A DNA stretch of 64,000 nt from Pseudozyma flocculosa PF-1 (GCF_000417875.1 NW_006920886.1:232120-296119), one strand, 5' to 3'. Shown: positions 10,722 through 22,539, counted from the stretch's first letter. Notes: generated by a model from the sequence alone, not told the origin. Numbers and translations: made by a program.

Positions 10722-12762
10722 CTAGATGCGAGACCGTTTGCGCTCGCGCTCGTCGGCGTGCGCGTCTCGTCGATCCCGCTCTCGCTCCCGGTGCCGATGA
10801 TGCCGCGGCGAAGACGGCGAGGCCGCACGACGATGTCGCCGTCGCCGCCGCTCCTCCTCCTCCACGTCCTCGTCGTCGTCCTCATCTCGATGCCTGCGTC
10901 GTCTGCGCTCGTCATCCATCCCGTCCCGCCGCCTCTCGCCGTCGTATCCACGGTGACGTGGCCGATCGTCGCGATGTCGCCTTCTACCGTCGTCGCCGTC
11001 GCCGTCGTCGTCGTCGTACTCGCGTCTCGGCCTTCTTGCGCCCCGTGGAGAACGCGAGCGAGAGCGAGAGCGAGGTCGCGACCGCTCTTTCGGCCTTTGA
11101 TCGTCGTGTCGGTCAGACCTGTGGCGATCGCGATCGCGGTCGCGGCTTCTGCTCCTGCTTCTGCTCCGCCTCGATGCGCCTCTCTGCTCTGGACCGTCCC
11201 TCGTTGGCCTCCCAACGCGCATCTCGTCTCTCCGCTGCCGCACTGCGAGCGGTGCACTGTTCGCGCCGGTGCCAGTGCTCCTGAGACCGGCTCGTTCGCC
11301 GCCGTCGCCGCCGCCTCCACCAAGAAGCACGGGGCAGTCCCGCTTGAGGTGTCCCTCGGCGCCGCAGTGGAAGCATCCGCCGCCTCCTCCTCCCGCCGAG
11401 CCGTTTCCCAGGGCGGGGGAGCGCTGCGCGAGGCGCGACGTGTCCTCGTTGGCGAGGTGCGTCCACTTGGACCGCTTGGCCTGGCCGTAGTTGCGGACCT
11501 GCATGATCTTGGGCAGCTTGGTCTTGTCGATGGCTTCCGACTCGGTCGGCGCCGAATAGTCGCGTTTGAGGATGTCCATGTCCTGTTCGCAGGGCGGAAG
11601 CAGCACATCCATGTTGTCAGTCTCAGGGCCTCTGCAAGATGCAGAGGAGCAGCACCGACTGCTTCTGCCTTCTGCCGGCAGCTCACCTGGAAGAAGCCAC
11701 CCTTGTGGTAGTAGCGCTGCATGAAGCCCTGCTGGCCCCTTTTCTTGTCCTCGCGGCTCTTTTGGGCGCGCTCCATGTCCTCCTTGAGCCGCTCCTCTTC
11801 GGGCATCTCGCGCCTCCGCTCGATCTCGTCCTTTTCCCGGCGCTTCTCTTCGAGCGCCTCACGGTCGCGCTTGATGCGCTCCAGCTCGCGGATGCGCCAC
11901 GCCTGGAACTCGGCGTCCGGGTCCTTGCCGTCGGTGTCGTCGAGGTCCGGCTTAGTTTCCTGATGCTCCTTTTCCGCCAGCTCGGCGCGAATGCGAGCCG
12001 CAGCTAGCGCGTGCGACTCTTGCCGCCGAGCCAGGAGCGCCGCTTCGGCTGCTGCCGCGCTGGCGTCTGATGTCGTAGCGGTGCCAGGCGCCGCCGTCGG
12101 AGCAGCGGGGTCCGTCCCGGGTGCAGATGCCTGGGCCTCTCGTTGCCGTCTGGAGTGTGGAGGACGGGAGACGAGGTTGACGGAGAAGAGAAGGCTTTGG
12201 AATGAGCGCAGTTCCCATCACGGATGCATGCCGCCGAAACATGATGCTGTACTCACTTGGATACGAAAACGGGCTTCAGCATGGGCTTGACCTCCTCCTC
12301 CTCCTCCTCTTCTTCGCTGCTCTCGCCTTCTTCGCTGTCGCTTTCGTACTCTCCGCTGCTGCTCTCTTGCTTGACCTGCGGCTCCGACTTTCCCGGTGCG
12401 CGAAAGACGGGTCGCGGGGGTGGCTCGTCCTGCTCGCTGTCGGTCTCGTACTCGCTGCTGTCCGTGCCTTGGCCAGGCTGCGCGGATTTGAGCGAGAGAT
12501 CGACCTTCCTCGTCGTCGTGGACGGGCCGAAGGAAGTGACGGCGACGCCCTGGCCCAGGGTATTGGAGGCTCCTGCTGCCGTGGCGGCGGCGGCGGCGGC
12601 GGAGGCATCTGCGTGGTCCTGCTCGTCGTAGTCGGAATCCGAGAGGTCGGCGGGGTCGACGCCCGCGACGGGGGCCTTGCCCGGTCGGTAGCGCGTCGCA
12701 GCGCGGGCGACGCGGTGTCCGCCTGCGCCGGCTGCGGCGGGACGAGGTGGTGGAGGCGCCAT
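10722..12762 (-). CDS. MFAP1: Spliceosomal MFAP1-like protein with zinc knuckle and RS tail
   Basis: MFAP1 is a tri-snRNP/B-complex splicing factor in the nucleus that contacts Prp38. Three exons (12762-12257, 12149-11687, 11582-10722) give 609 aa. Residues 1-168 are acidic and Ser-rich and end in 'KPMLKPVFVSKRQREAQA', the start of the MFAP1 core. The core continues with 'AEFQAWRIRELERIKRDREAL', 'GFMQRYYHKGGFFQ' and 'DYSAPTESEAIDKTKLPKIM', and ends at 'KWTHLANEDTS' (about 373), where animal MFAP1 stops. An extra C-terminal part follows: a perfect CX2CX4HX4C zinc knuckle (C393, C396, H401, C406) and an RS/RD/RE-rich tail of about 170 residues (440-609). The fusion is in one exon with the core end, so it is not a splicing artefact. 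The tail is typical of splicing proteins. Identity of the core is secure. Confidence 0.9.
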
Positions 12763-13585
12763 GTTTGAGGTGCAGGCCGCCGTCGGCGCGGGCGAGGCAG
12801 CAAGTCGGTCGGGGAGCGAGGTGCGGTCGGGGCGAGCGGTTGTTGGTGGTCTGCGGTCAGGAAGGCAGCCCGAGAAAGAGGGTCGCGGCCGCGGCCTGGC
12901 GTCACCTGCCTGCCTGCCTGCTCCACTTTCCAAGGCTTGGTCTCGGACCCGCTTCCGAGGCCCCCCTTGTTGGCCTGGCCCACAACCTGCCTGGCCGCGT
13001 GCAAACCAGCTGGCTGCAGGCGTGCATCTGCTGCTTCGATTTCGGCCTCGGCTTGGGCACCGCCCACGCCCGCACGCCTGGTCGGCTGGTTTCCAAAAGG
13101 ACGGCCGCCTTCCGACATCCTGGCGAGCATATCGAAGCGTCGGCGGGCGACCATATGGCCGCTTCGACGCCCAGCCAGGCTGCAAAGCACCGCAACGCAC
13201 CGCACCGCACCGCCAGCCGCCGGCTTCCACCGAAGAGGCAGGCAGGGGCATGCCAGCCAGCGAGAGAGTCACATGCACCGCTCGACGGCGTCTCGAGCTG
13301 CGTGCGTACAGAGGTAACGGGCCTGCTGCTTCTTCTCCTGGAACCGGCAGCGACGTGACCTGATTCGCTCGGGCTTGGCTTGGCCCTCCTTGCCGGTCCC
13401 AAGCAGTTTCTCGGCATGCCCCGTCCTGTCCTGTCCTGCCCTGTCCTGTCCTTCGCCCCTCTCTGTTGCCTCACGGTCAAAGAGAGGGCCCCCATTTCTC
13501 TGTTCCCGTCGTCGCTCGACACCTCTCGACCACCATCCTCACCTCTCCGCTCCCATCTCTTGAAGCCGTGCGGCTGTCAGTCGCC
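12763..13585. promoter_or_regulatory. Divergent promoter, MFAP1 / AIG1-like gene
   Basis: This 823-bp stretch lies between divergent starts, with CCTG repeats at 12905-12921 and a CCTGT run at about 13424-13450. Open frames over it on both strands have no recognisable product. Confidence 0.45.
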
Positions 13586-14830
13586 ATGTCGCTCGCTACG
13601 CGCATCTACCTCTGGCTGGGCGTGCCGCGCCCCTTTGACGCGCAGCACCGCTACGTGACCTCGTACCTCCTGCCTCCCTTCTACCTCTTCCTCTGGCGCG
13701 CCACCGTCGGCCTCTACGCCCTCTTTGCCTGCATCTACACCGCCGCCCGCGATGGCGGCAGCACCTTTAGCTACTTCACCAACATGTGCTACTTTGGCCT
13801 CGCCGGCTACTTCCTCGCCAGCGCCGCGCACACCCTCTCGTTCTGGCTGAGCTTACGGCGATGGCAGCGAAGCCGCTCCTCGTCGTCGTCTTCGTCGTCG
13901 CCGTCGTCGGACTCGTCGATGGCTGCGGCAGAGTACGACGAGAAAAAGGCCGGAACCGTCTCGTCGCACGGCGCCGAAGAGGCCGGCGAGGCCCCGCCAC
14001 GCTCGTCTGCCTCGTACCCGCGCTCCTGGCTTGACTCGTTCCCGCGTCCCCTCCAGGCAGCCCATGCGCTGCTGGTGAGCACCCTGACGACCTACCCGCT
14101 CATCGTCACCATCGTGTACTGGCTGCTGCTCGGCAACGGCACCAGCTTCCGCACGGCCTACACGTCCTACTCCAACATGTCCAAGCACGCCCTCAACCTC
14201 GCCGTCGCCGTGACCGACGCCGTCATCCTCAGCCGCGCTCCCATGCGGCCTTGGTGGCACCTCCTCGCCGTCGTCGTCATGATCGCGTCCTACATCGGCG
14301 TCGCCTACATCACCCAGTGAGTCGATCCGAGCGGCGGTCCGAGGGTGGGAGTGTACGCTGACTGGGCTGACCCTCGACCGTCGCCCGCTTCGCCCTGCCT
14401 GCCACCGCCGTTTGTAGCGCGACCCAGGGCTTCTACACGTACGACTTCCTGGACCTGTCCAAGCACAGCTCCGGCGTCGTGGCCGCCTACGTACGTCCCA
14501 AGTCTCCCAGGGTCGATGCTCTTTTGTTCCCCCTTCGCGACCTGACCTCTCATGTCCGTCCGCTCGTCCCGTTTCGTCTCCCGGCAGATCATCGGCATCG
14601 GCGTCGGCACCGTCGTGTCGTTCATGATCGGCCAGCTGCTCATCTTCCTGCGCGAGTGGGTCGCGGCGCGCATCCAGAAGAGCGGCGGCTGGGGATCCGC
14701 CCGCGTCGCCGGCGTCGTCGACGACGCCTTTGTGCCCACGCCCCGCGGACCGGGACCCGAGGGCGAGGGCGGAAAGAGGACCGAGGAGTCTCAGTGGCGC
14801 GGTCGCTGGCCCGCTTCGGCCGCCGAGTAG
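13586..14830 (+). CDS. AIG1/FAR-17a-like multi-pass membrane protein
   Basis: Three exons (13586-14316, 14418-14490, 14588-14830) give 348 aa. About six hydrophobic segments are visible: 'YLLPPFYLFLWRATVGLYAL', 'FTNMCYFGLAGYFLASAAH', 'LTTYPLIVTIVYWLLLG', 'HALNLAVAVTDAVILS', 'HLLAVVVMIASYIGVAYIT' and 'IIGIGVGTVVSFMIGQLLIFL'. The patterns YFTNMCYFGLAGYF and HALNLAVAVTDAV resemble AIG1/FAR-17a-type proteins; animal AIG1 and ADTRP hydrolyse FAHFA lipids with a Thr/His pair. Whether this fungal relative is an enzyme is not known. A cytosolic Ser-rich loop (about 95-150) separates segments 2 and 3, and the tail is hydrophilic. An in-frame ATG at 13466 would add 40 residues with no membrane features, so I prefer 13586. 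Confidence 0.75.
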
Positions 14831-15119
14831 CGGTTGGCTGATGCTGCGCTGCATGGCCGGAAAGGATGCCGAGGTCGGCCTTGGGAAGCAGTACTCTGGA
14901 AAGCACCGGGAGAGGGTGACGATGGCGCGGCGTCGAGTCGTCCACCGGATTGGTTGTATACCCCTCATTCTTTTGTCGCTCGTTTTGGAGACACCACTCT
15001 CGCCGGACGGCCCTCTTGTCATGGAATCCACCACGGACTCATCTTCATCATTGCTCTGCGCGCGGGGAGAGAGGGAGAGAGGGAGAGAGAGAGAGAGGCG
15101 CGACTGGCAAGGCCATCGA

Positions 15120-16335
15120 TCAGGCCCGTTTGGCAAAGTCGACCTGCAACGTCGTGTCGGGCGAGAGCTTGAAGCCCTGCATCGCCGACCGGGCGCTCGA
15201 TGCCTGCTCGGTCGAGGCAAACGTGACAAAGGCGTGGTGCGTCGGCTTGCTCTGCAGCATGACGCTCTCGAACCCGGCGTGTCTGTGCGGCCGGATGGGT
15301 GGGCGTGCAGGAACAGGCAGCGAAAGAGAAGCTTCAGACGACGCTCGTTCAAGGGCCAAAGGCGGATGCGCTCGGCGCGCACGCGCGCGCTGTCGACTCA
15401 CTGCTGGAAGAGGACACCGAGCTGCTCCTCGGACGTCTCTGCCGGCAGATCCGAGCAGAGCAGGATGGGATTCGCAACGTCGCCGGGCAGAGACTGCGGT
15501 GGCGAGTTGGGGTCAAATGTGGCGGGGGCAGGGGCGGGTTGTGGGCCTTCGTCTTCGTTGTCGGACTCTCCGCCAATCTCCATGGCGTCTGCAACGGCGT
15601 GCGGTGCAACAAGAGGATGAGAAGCGAGAAGCGAGATTCAGCTGATGCGCTGGGCTTCGCCAGCGTCAATGCTGCGACAGACTCACCACCATCGTCTTCG
15701 TCCTCGTCGCCGCCCCGCCTGACTTTCTTGGGTCCCTCTCCGTCTTCGTCGTCGTCGTCGCTCGCCACGCCCGCCTCCTCCCTAGCCCTCTTCTTCTCCC
15801 TCCCCTGGGCCTCCGCCTGGGCCCTCGAGATCGTCACCTTGCCCTGCTGCCCTTGCTGCCCGGCACCCGTTCCGCTCTGGGCGGCGAGCCTGTTTTTGCT
15901 GTTGGCGAGCTCCTGGTCAAAGAGGGCCTCGGGCCCGAGCTCCTGGACGAGCGTGGCCTTGGACTTGGTCCGGGCGTACTCGATCGAGAGCGGCTTGTCA
16001 TAGAACTCGAAGCCGCTCAGGCCCCGCATCGCCGCCGTCGAGGCCGTTAGGTCCTTGAACACGACAAACGCCTGCCCGCGCATCCCGTCGGCCCGCGTGG
16101 CCACAATGTCGAGAAGCTTGCCGTACGTCGAAAAGAGCGACGTCAGCTGCCGCCGCAGCTCTACAGCGTCGTAAAAAGAGGGAAATCAAGCGACAGGAAG
16201 CGGTCCGTCAGGTAATCGTGCACAGGACGAGCGACCCTAGGAGGATCCCCAGAGCAACGGCAACGTACCTGGCTTCTTGACCTTGGTGTTGATGTTCTTG
16301 ACGAACAGCGTCGTGTTGGGCGGAATCGCAGGCAT
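15120..16335 (-). CDS. U1A/U2B''-type snRNP protein with two RRMs
   Basis: This protein binds U1 and/or U2 snRNA stem-loops in the spliceosome. Four exons (16335-16269, 16160-15687, 15588-15402, 15282-15120) give 296 aa. RRM1 (about 8-85) has RNP2 'TLFVKNIN' and RNP1 'MRGQAFVVF'; the sequence 'NTKVKKPELRRQLTSLFSTY' and 'GFEFYDKPLSIEYA' are signatures of the U1A/U2B'' group. A linker with an acidic DDDDEDGEGPKKVRR block follows. RRM2 (about 222-296) ends at the C-terminus as in human U1A. Yeast splits the job between Mud1 (two RRMs) and Msl1 (one RRM). The architecture fits Mud1/U1A, but one protein may serve both snRNPs, as Drosophila SNF does. I cannot decide from sequence alone. Confidence 0.9.
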
Positions 16336-16920
16336 CCTGTGCAACCTCCTTGTCCTGTCCCTGGCTGTGCCTATGAGGCTCTGCTGTATCTGCTGTTGTC
16401 GGAGAGGGTACAAGTCGGGTCGCAGGGGACTGGCGAGATGGAAGAACGGTGATGGGGTCGGAAGGATGAGAAGGAAGACGGGCAAAAGTCGAGACGGTGC
16501 GAAGAGCTGCCCGCCGCCGCCGGCCTGCCTCTCTGCCTCTGTGCCGCGCCCCAGCGCGTTGGAGGGGTGGAGGGCGCGCCCGATCCCACCTAGCTTGCCC
16601 GATGCGCTGCCATCGTCCTCATCCTGGCACCGCTCGCAGACACCATCATCTAGAGCCACCTTGGAAACGGTTCGACGAGTCGATCAATCATGCTCGAACA
16701 GCTGACGGAGGACAGGGGAGCCACTCTCATATCCGACCGCTGAAAGACGAGAGCCAGGCAACGACCCTGGCGAGGTGTGCCCGGGCGAGAGGCAGAGGCA
16801 GTGGGTGGTGTCTGCCAGGCCTGGCCCTCGCGACAGAGAACCTCGAATCCTGCCTGCATTCGATGGCTCAACGTGGCCACCTTTGACATTCCCATCTGCC
16901 ACACTACTACCAAGCCTGCT
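16336..16920. promoter_or_regulatory. Promoter of snRNP gene and 3' flank of dioxygenase
   Basis: A 585-bp stretch between two minus-strand genes. It should hold the snRNP promoter and the dioxygenase terminator. No gene was found. Confidence 0.45.
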
Positions 16921-18007
16921 CTACTTCTCGTCGGGGACGAGGCGGATATCGAAGCACAGCTGGCGATCCACGCCAAAGTCCTTTGCCTCCTGGGTCCTCG
17001 GCTCGACAAAGTCGACGGTGAGGTCCGACTTGTCGGCAAAGACGGCATCGGCGCCGAGGTACTTGCACTGTCGGTCAAAGATCTGCAGCGGCGATCCGGG
17101 AGGGAAGGCAGGGAGGAGGGACGACGGTCAGCGACGGTGCCTGGGCAGAGGCGCGGCGTTCGCACGATGGCACTCTACTGACCTGGGTGACGAGCTGCTT
17201 GTGGCCCGGCGCGTCGATGAGGAAGTGGATGTGTGCGGGTCGCATCGGGCTCCGGTCGAGCAGCTTGAGGATGTCGCCGGCGCCGCCGTCGTAGGGGATC
17301 GGGTAGGCGGTGGGGACGAGGCAGCGGAACGAGTACCTGCCGTCGGCTGCGGTGTTGAAGCGGCCGCGGTAGTTGTAGTCGGGCTGGTCGGGGTCCTGCT
17401 GCTCGTAGAAGCCGTTGGGGCCCGTGTGCCACACGTCGATCCGGGCGTTGTCGATGGGCCGACCGGTCTTGGCCGAGGTGACGGTGCCGTAGAGGTAGCA
17501 GGTAAGCCCCTTGTTGCCGTCCTGCGACTTGATCGAGTGGTCGAGGACAATGTCGGCGCCCATCGGGTACTCTGGCGCGTTCTCGCGGTAGAATGGCCCG
17601 AGGATGGCCGAGACGGTGGCTTTGCTGCTCTCCTCGGCGCCGTCGGTCGAAGAGGCGGTGCCAGTCTGCTTCAAGGCGCGCTCGTGGGAGAGGGTGTCGA
17701 CGAGCGACTCGACGCCGAGGATGTCGGAGATGAGGATCATCTCATCGCGCTTCTCGTCGCTCATCTTGCCCGAGCGGTTGAGGAGCTCGCAGGCGGCCAG
17801 CCACTCGGCGTTGGTGAGCTCGACCTCGTTGATAAAGGCGTGCAGGTGCTTCATCAGGCTGTCGAGGACCTGCTTGCCGCGCGGGTGCGCCTTGGGCCCG
17901 CTGACACCTTGGCAGGCCGACGTGTAGGCTGCCAGCGTGTCGGCGTCGAGGAGCGGATTGGCCGCGGCGGCAGCGGCGGCCGAGGACGATGAGGATGACG
18001 AGGTCAT
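16921..18007 (-). CDS. Intradiol ring-cleavage dioxygenase (catechol or hydroxyquinol 1,2-dioxygenase type)
   Basis: The enzyme cleaves a catechol-type ring between its two hydroxyls with non-haem Fe(III), giving a cis,cis-muconate product. Two exons (18007-17183, 17082-16921) give 328 aa. The N-terminal helical dimerisation part is followed by 'ILGPFYRENAPEYPMG' (136-150). The iron ligands are visible as Y201 (NGFY), Y235 (TAYP), H259 and H261 (RPAHIHF). The C-terminal exon starts 'IFDRQCKYLGADAVF'. The length and N-terminal helical domain fit cytosolic catechol/hydroxyquinol dioxygenases rather than the secreted fungal type; no signal peptide is seen. Substrate cannot be read from sequence alone. 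An in-frame Met 27 codons upstream (18088) is an alternative start. It is divergent from a DUF1330-like gene. Confidence 0.9.
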
Positions 18008-18704
18008 GGAACAACGATCTCTGGAGGGTTCGGGAGGGCGACGAGCGGTAGTGTGAGGCGGGCCGGGGGCGGTGATGGTGTTGTCCAAGGTGGAAGGACG
18101 GGAAGGACGAGGTTGGCGAGGAGAGGCGCCCTTTTATCCCCGGAGGCCGTCCGGAGGGCAGCGCCAGGGAATCTGGGCACAATGCGACTCCTAGCCTGCC
18201 GTTAACGCCGATCATCCTCCTAGAGCCTCATCGTAGCGGGACCACGGCTGTCTGTCGCAGAGGTCGATCGTACCATGGATCGATGCGAGAGCCTTGGTTC
18301 GCCACTCTATTGTCCTCGAGGCCGAGATGCGAGGCGGGGGGCGGTGGTGGCATCCGTTCCGACATTTGCGGCTGGCCTCTTTCCCCGCACTTGGAACCAC
18401 GCTCGGGCCATCGTGACCGCAACTGCACCGAGCGTACGCACCCTCGGCGGAAGCGACGGAGATAGGCCAGGCAAGGCGGGCAGGCTTCGGCAAGCAACCG
18501 CGCTGGTCCCGAACACCTTGCTTTGCTTGCTCGCCGGCTTGTTTCTCTGCTGACTGGCGACTCACTTCGCGCTGGGTCGCCTGGCCGGCTGCGAAGGCCG
18601 TTGCTGACCCTCCGGTGCTCGCCCTCGTCACTAACACCACCACCACCACCACCACCACCGCCGCCGCCTCCGCCGCCATCCCTCGCGCAGCCCCTCTGCC
18701 AGCA
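18008..18704. promoter_or_regulatory. Divergent promoter, dioxygenase / DUF1330-like gene
   Basis: A 697-bp region between divergent starts with a (CAC)n tract at 18634-18659, immediately before the plus-strand start. Shared regulation is possible but not shown by any motif that I recognise. Confidence 0.45.
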
Positions 18705-19751
18705 ATGCCGCTCTGCACCCTCCATCTGGTCCGCCTCGACAGTGGCACCACCATCCGAGGCTTCCTGATCCAGCTGCTTCGCCACGCCTCGTCCTCCGAG
18801 GCCGGCCAAGGGTTCAGAGTGGTGACGGCCTCGCAGGTCCGCCATCCCGTCGTTCTCGCGACTCGACTCGACTCGACGCTGCTCAACTCGACCATGTGGG
18901 ACCTCGTCGTCCTCCTTGCCCCGATCCCATCGACCTCGACCTCGACCTCGACCTCGGCACCGCCACCGACCACCTTCCCCGCAGCGCTCGAGGAGCAGCT
19001 CGCGGCGCACTACACGGTCGTCACGGGCGTCCCCTCAAAGCTGGTCGACGGCTACTCGGAGACGACGCGCCGCCTCAACGCCGCGCAGTCGCCGCCGCTC
19101 ACCGCGCTCGGCTCGCCTCCCTCGACGACGCCGCCGAGCCGCTCCACCGCGACCGAGAAGACGGTGAGCTCGTCGCAGAACCTTGAGCTTTCCCCTACGC
19201 TCCTCGACTTCGCCTACCGCCTTCGACAGCACCTCGGCCACGCCGGCAGCGTCACCATGCTCAACCTCATGCACTTCCACTCGACCCCTGGCGCCATGGA
19301 GAGCTACCACCGCTACGGCCAGGGCTTCGCCACCGTCGGCGGCTCAAAGGGCGGTAACGCCAAGATCGTCGGCGTCGTCGTCCCGCCGCCCGCGCAGTCG
19401 TCGTACGACTCCCGCGGCGATCGCCAGAGGGCCAAGCAGGACTGGTGGAACGAGTGCAGCCTCGTCCACTACCCCTCGATCGACCACTTCTGCGACATGG
19501 CGGCCGACCCAGAGTACCAGCGGATCAACGCAGAGCATCGCCTAGGAGTGAGTCGATGGCGAGGAAGGCGAGCAGTGTGTGCGTGTGCAGATTCGTGTTG
19601 CTGAATGCGTCCGTCGTTCGCTCGCCCGGTCTATCTGCTGCTTTCCACGCCGCCACCGCCGCTGCAGGCGCTGAGGGATACGACGCTTATCTGCACGACC
19701 GAGATCGACCTCGAGGCCCTTGCCGGCGACTCGGCGTCGTCGACGTTGTAG
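18705..19751 (+). CDS. Hypothetical protein with DUF1330-like C-terminal half
   Basis: Two exons (18705-19547, 19668-19751) give 308 aa. There is no signal peptide or membrane segment. The second half carries 'SVTMLNLMHFHSTPGAMESY', 'GNAKIVGVVV', 'WNECSLVHYPSIDHFCDMA' and 'YQRINAEHRLGALRDTTLI', the pattern of DUF1330-type dimeric alpha/beta-barrel (ferredoxin-like) proteins. The first half also contains a similar 'MPLCTLHLVRLDSG' start, so it may hold two diverged barrel repeats separated by a Ser/Thr/Pro linker (about 75-160). Function is unknown; some members of this fold act on aromatic lactones or bind haem. It is divergent from an aromatic ring dioxygenase, which may be meaningful. An in-frame Met at 18615 precedes the chosen start but lies before the CAC repeat. 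Confidence 0.7.
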
Positions 19752-19798
19752 TCTAGCGTAGCCAAGCGTAGCCTAATAACGACGCCGCCGCCCGATGA

Positions 19799-21448
19799 CT
19801 AAGACTGCACCGTGACGGCCTGGGCCTCCCTCTTGCGCTCCCGCCGCTGCGCCAGGCCCCGCAGGCCCCAGCTCACGTTTTCGTACACGACAAAGGTGAC
19901 GCACGTGCCGGGCAGGATGCGCACCAGGTTGGGCACCAGGCCCTTGTAGAACGCCCGCAGCCCTTCCTGCGTATAGGTGAGCCGGATGCACGTCGGGATG
20001 TTGGGGTAGATGTGCGACGTGGCGTGGTTCTGTGGCGACGTTCGAGAAAAAGAGGCAGGGAGAAAGGGAGAGGCGGTTAGCTACCAGCCCGTATCGAACG
20101 ACGCGGTGTCCTCCGGGAAGCACGCACCTGGATGCGAGACCGGATGACCTGGTAGGGATAGGTCAGCAGGATGGCGGCCACCTTGGACGTCCCGGACATG
20201 ACAATGTACTCGATGTTGCTCTGGAGCGCAGGCGAGGACGACGACGACCGAGAGAGCGAGTGCGTGTATGTGTTTCAGCGGCCACTGTCGGCCTGGATGC
20301 CTACCGTGTCGCCGCCGACGACTCACCAGCATGATCTTGTCCCCGTCGGCCCTTGCACCGCCAGCGCCAGCGCCGCCGCCCGCCGAGCGCATCTTGCGCA
20401 GCGCCACCGTGGTCCGCCACTTTTTCAGCTCTTCGTAGGCCATGAACTGGATGGCGCCGTTGCTGACGCCAAACAGCGCCAGCCCGGCGCCCTTGTACAG
20501 CCCGCGTATCCCCTCGTTGCGGGCAATCGAGGTGAGGCCGTGCCACAGGCCCCGGTAGACTTCGGGCGCGGCCCTGCCGCCGTCGGTCGCCGCCGACGTG
20601 GTCGCGTTTGCAAGGCTGCTGGCGGGCGTGGTAAACATGCGCGTCTTGACGACCCAGATGGGGTTGGTCATGAGGGCGGTGACTGCGCCGCTCTCGCTGG
20701 CGGCAAGGAGGTGCTGCCCGGCCGAAAGCTGCTGCTTCTGGCCGTCGCTGTCGAGCCCTGTGGGCAGGTCACCGGCCATGTAGTCCTTGATCATGGTGTA
20801 CCAAAGGAAATAGAGGCCCCAGCTGGCCGAATTGCCGACGACATTGGGGCTGAGGCCGCGGTAGAGGCCCTTCCAGCCGTCGGTGCGCACAATATCGTTG
20901 AGCGCAGAGATCATGTCGTGGCCCACCTTGCCGCCGAGCGCATAGTAGCGCCATCCCTTGGCGGTGCGGGCGCCACCTGCGAGTGTGGCCTGTGACGGCG
21001 TTGCGCCCGGAAGCGCCCTCTCCTTGCCCTTGACGCTGGCGCCGGCGACATCCGAAGCGCGGAAGCGGAGGCTGCGGGGCTTTGTGGTGTCGACCTGGAA
21101 CTTGGTCTTGATGAGGTCGAGCGGGTTCATGCAGACGGTAGCGGCCGCGCCCGCGGCTATCCCCGCGAATGCGTGGTCGATGGCATGGGTTGGGAAAAAG
21201 GGGGGCGTGGTTGGAGCGTTTGATGTCGACGCCGACGACGTAGACGACGAGGACGCCGACATCGCTTTCGGCGACCCTGACCCGGACGACGACGACGACG
21301 ATGACGACGCTGCTGCTAATGGCGAGGTGGCCGAGGACGACGAGGCAAAGGCCGAGGTGACGGCGTTGTCCGGCGTCGAGATGGAAGGCTGATCGTCGGG
21401 CGGCGCCGGCGTGGGAGTGACGAGCGAGCTGGCAGGACGGCCACTCAT
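19799..21448 (-). CDS. FLX1: Mitochondrial FAD/folate carrier, Flx1 type
   Basis: Flx1 (SLC25A32 group) moves FAD or folate across the inner mitochondrial membrane. Three exons (21448-20327, 20220-20128, 20029-19799) give 481 aa. All three carrier repeats are present, with signatures PLDLIKTK, PIWVVKTR and PYQVIRSR; the PIWVVKTR form is typical of the Flx1/folate group. 'GLYRGLSPNVVGNSASWGLYF' is also characteristic. The protein is about 170 residues longer than usual because of a Ser/Ala/Thr-rich N-terminal extension (1-90), an insert in the first matrix loop and a Gly/Ala-rich insert before the last repeat. Carriers normally lack cleaved presequences, so the extension is probably a disordered tail. 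The stop lies 47 bp from that of the convergent DUF1330-like gene, so the 3' UTRs probably overlap. Confidence 0.88.
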
Positions 21449-22539
21449 GTCTGCAAGGATCGCACCGGGAGGCTGTCTCGTTGGCGATGGGGACAGCTGC
21501 TGCTGGCGTCGGGCAGGCGTTGAACAGTCGAGCGAGGATGGGATGGTGGAGGTACGATGGACGAGCAGGCCAGACGGCTTGCCACAGCACTTTGGGCTCT
21601 CTGACCGTGTTCGGGCGGTGGGGCCTGGAAGAAAGTCAGCAGAGCAGATGGAGCCACAGCCAAGCCAGCAGGGCCAGCAGGGCCAGCAGGGCCGTATCAG
21701 CCGAAATTCGCCCGAGTGCCGAGGCCCGGCAGGCCACCCATGCTAGCAGCCCGCAGCTGCCAGCTCCACTTGGCTGCCGCGGGGCAAAGAGGTCGGTCAT
21801 CCTGCCTGCCCATTTCGCGCCCGACCGACGCTGTTGGCCGGATGGCAGGCCAGCCTCGGGCCAGCCGATGCGTACGTGGCACAGCTAGGGTTGATCAACA
21901 AAGCTGCTGTCGAGCAAGCTCAGGCAGGATCCCGACGAATGGATGGCGCCATGATGGGCTGGCCTTCCGTTGAGGCGGCCGCATGGGCGAGCGGGGTCAG
22001 GCTACGGAGGAGCAGCGGCCTGGTGACGTTGCGAAGGAAGCAGCGGCAGCAGCCTGGGCGGTCGCGCGGGCCGAGCGCGGGGGAAGGCTCGAGCCGTGAG
22101 GGCACGGAGCAGCGATCGCAGAACAGGCCCGCCTCAGAGCCAGCCGGGCGCCAGAGCCAGAGAGAGGCCCGCGGCATACGGCTTCGACCGGCCCATCCAC
22201 GTTGGCCGTCGCCTGCTGGCCTGCCATCCACCCCATCCTGCCCCGCAACAGTGTAGTAGTCTGCTCGGCCGGCCACCGTATCTTCCACCACCCACCACCG
22301 TCGCCGTCGCCGCCTCATCGGATACCGGCACGCATCGATCCATCCATCCATCCGTCCGTCCATCCGCTCTTTCATCCCCTCTTGCTCTGCTTCGCTGCTT
22401 CCATCCGGCCTCGAGATCAATTTCGTCCTCGCACCGGCTCCTAGACCCTCCAGAGTCCGCCCCTCGAAACCCCGCGGGCCCCCCGAATCCCCTCTCCCTG
22501 CCGCCTTCGCCGCACCGGGACGAGCCGAGTTCGCCAACG
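21449..22539. promoter_or_regulatory. Divergent promoter, FLX1 / EDE1
   Basis: This 1.09-kb stretch lies between divergent starts. It holds GGCCAGCAG repeats at 21670-21692 and a CATC/CGTC tetranucleotide run at about 22338-22367. No gene was recognised. Confidence 0.45.
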
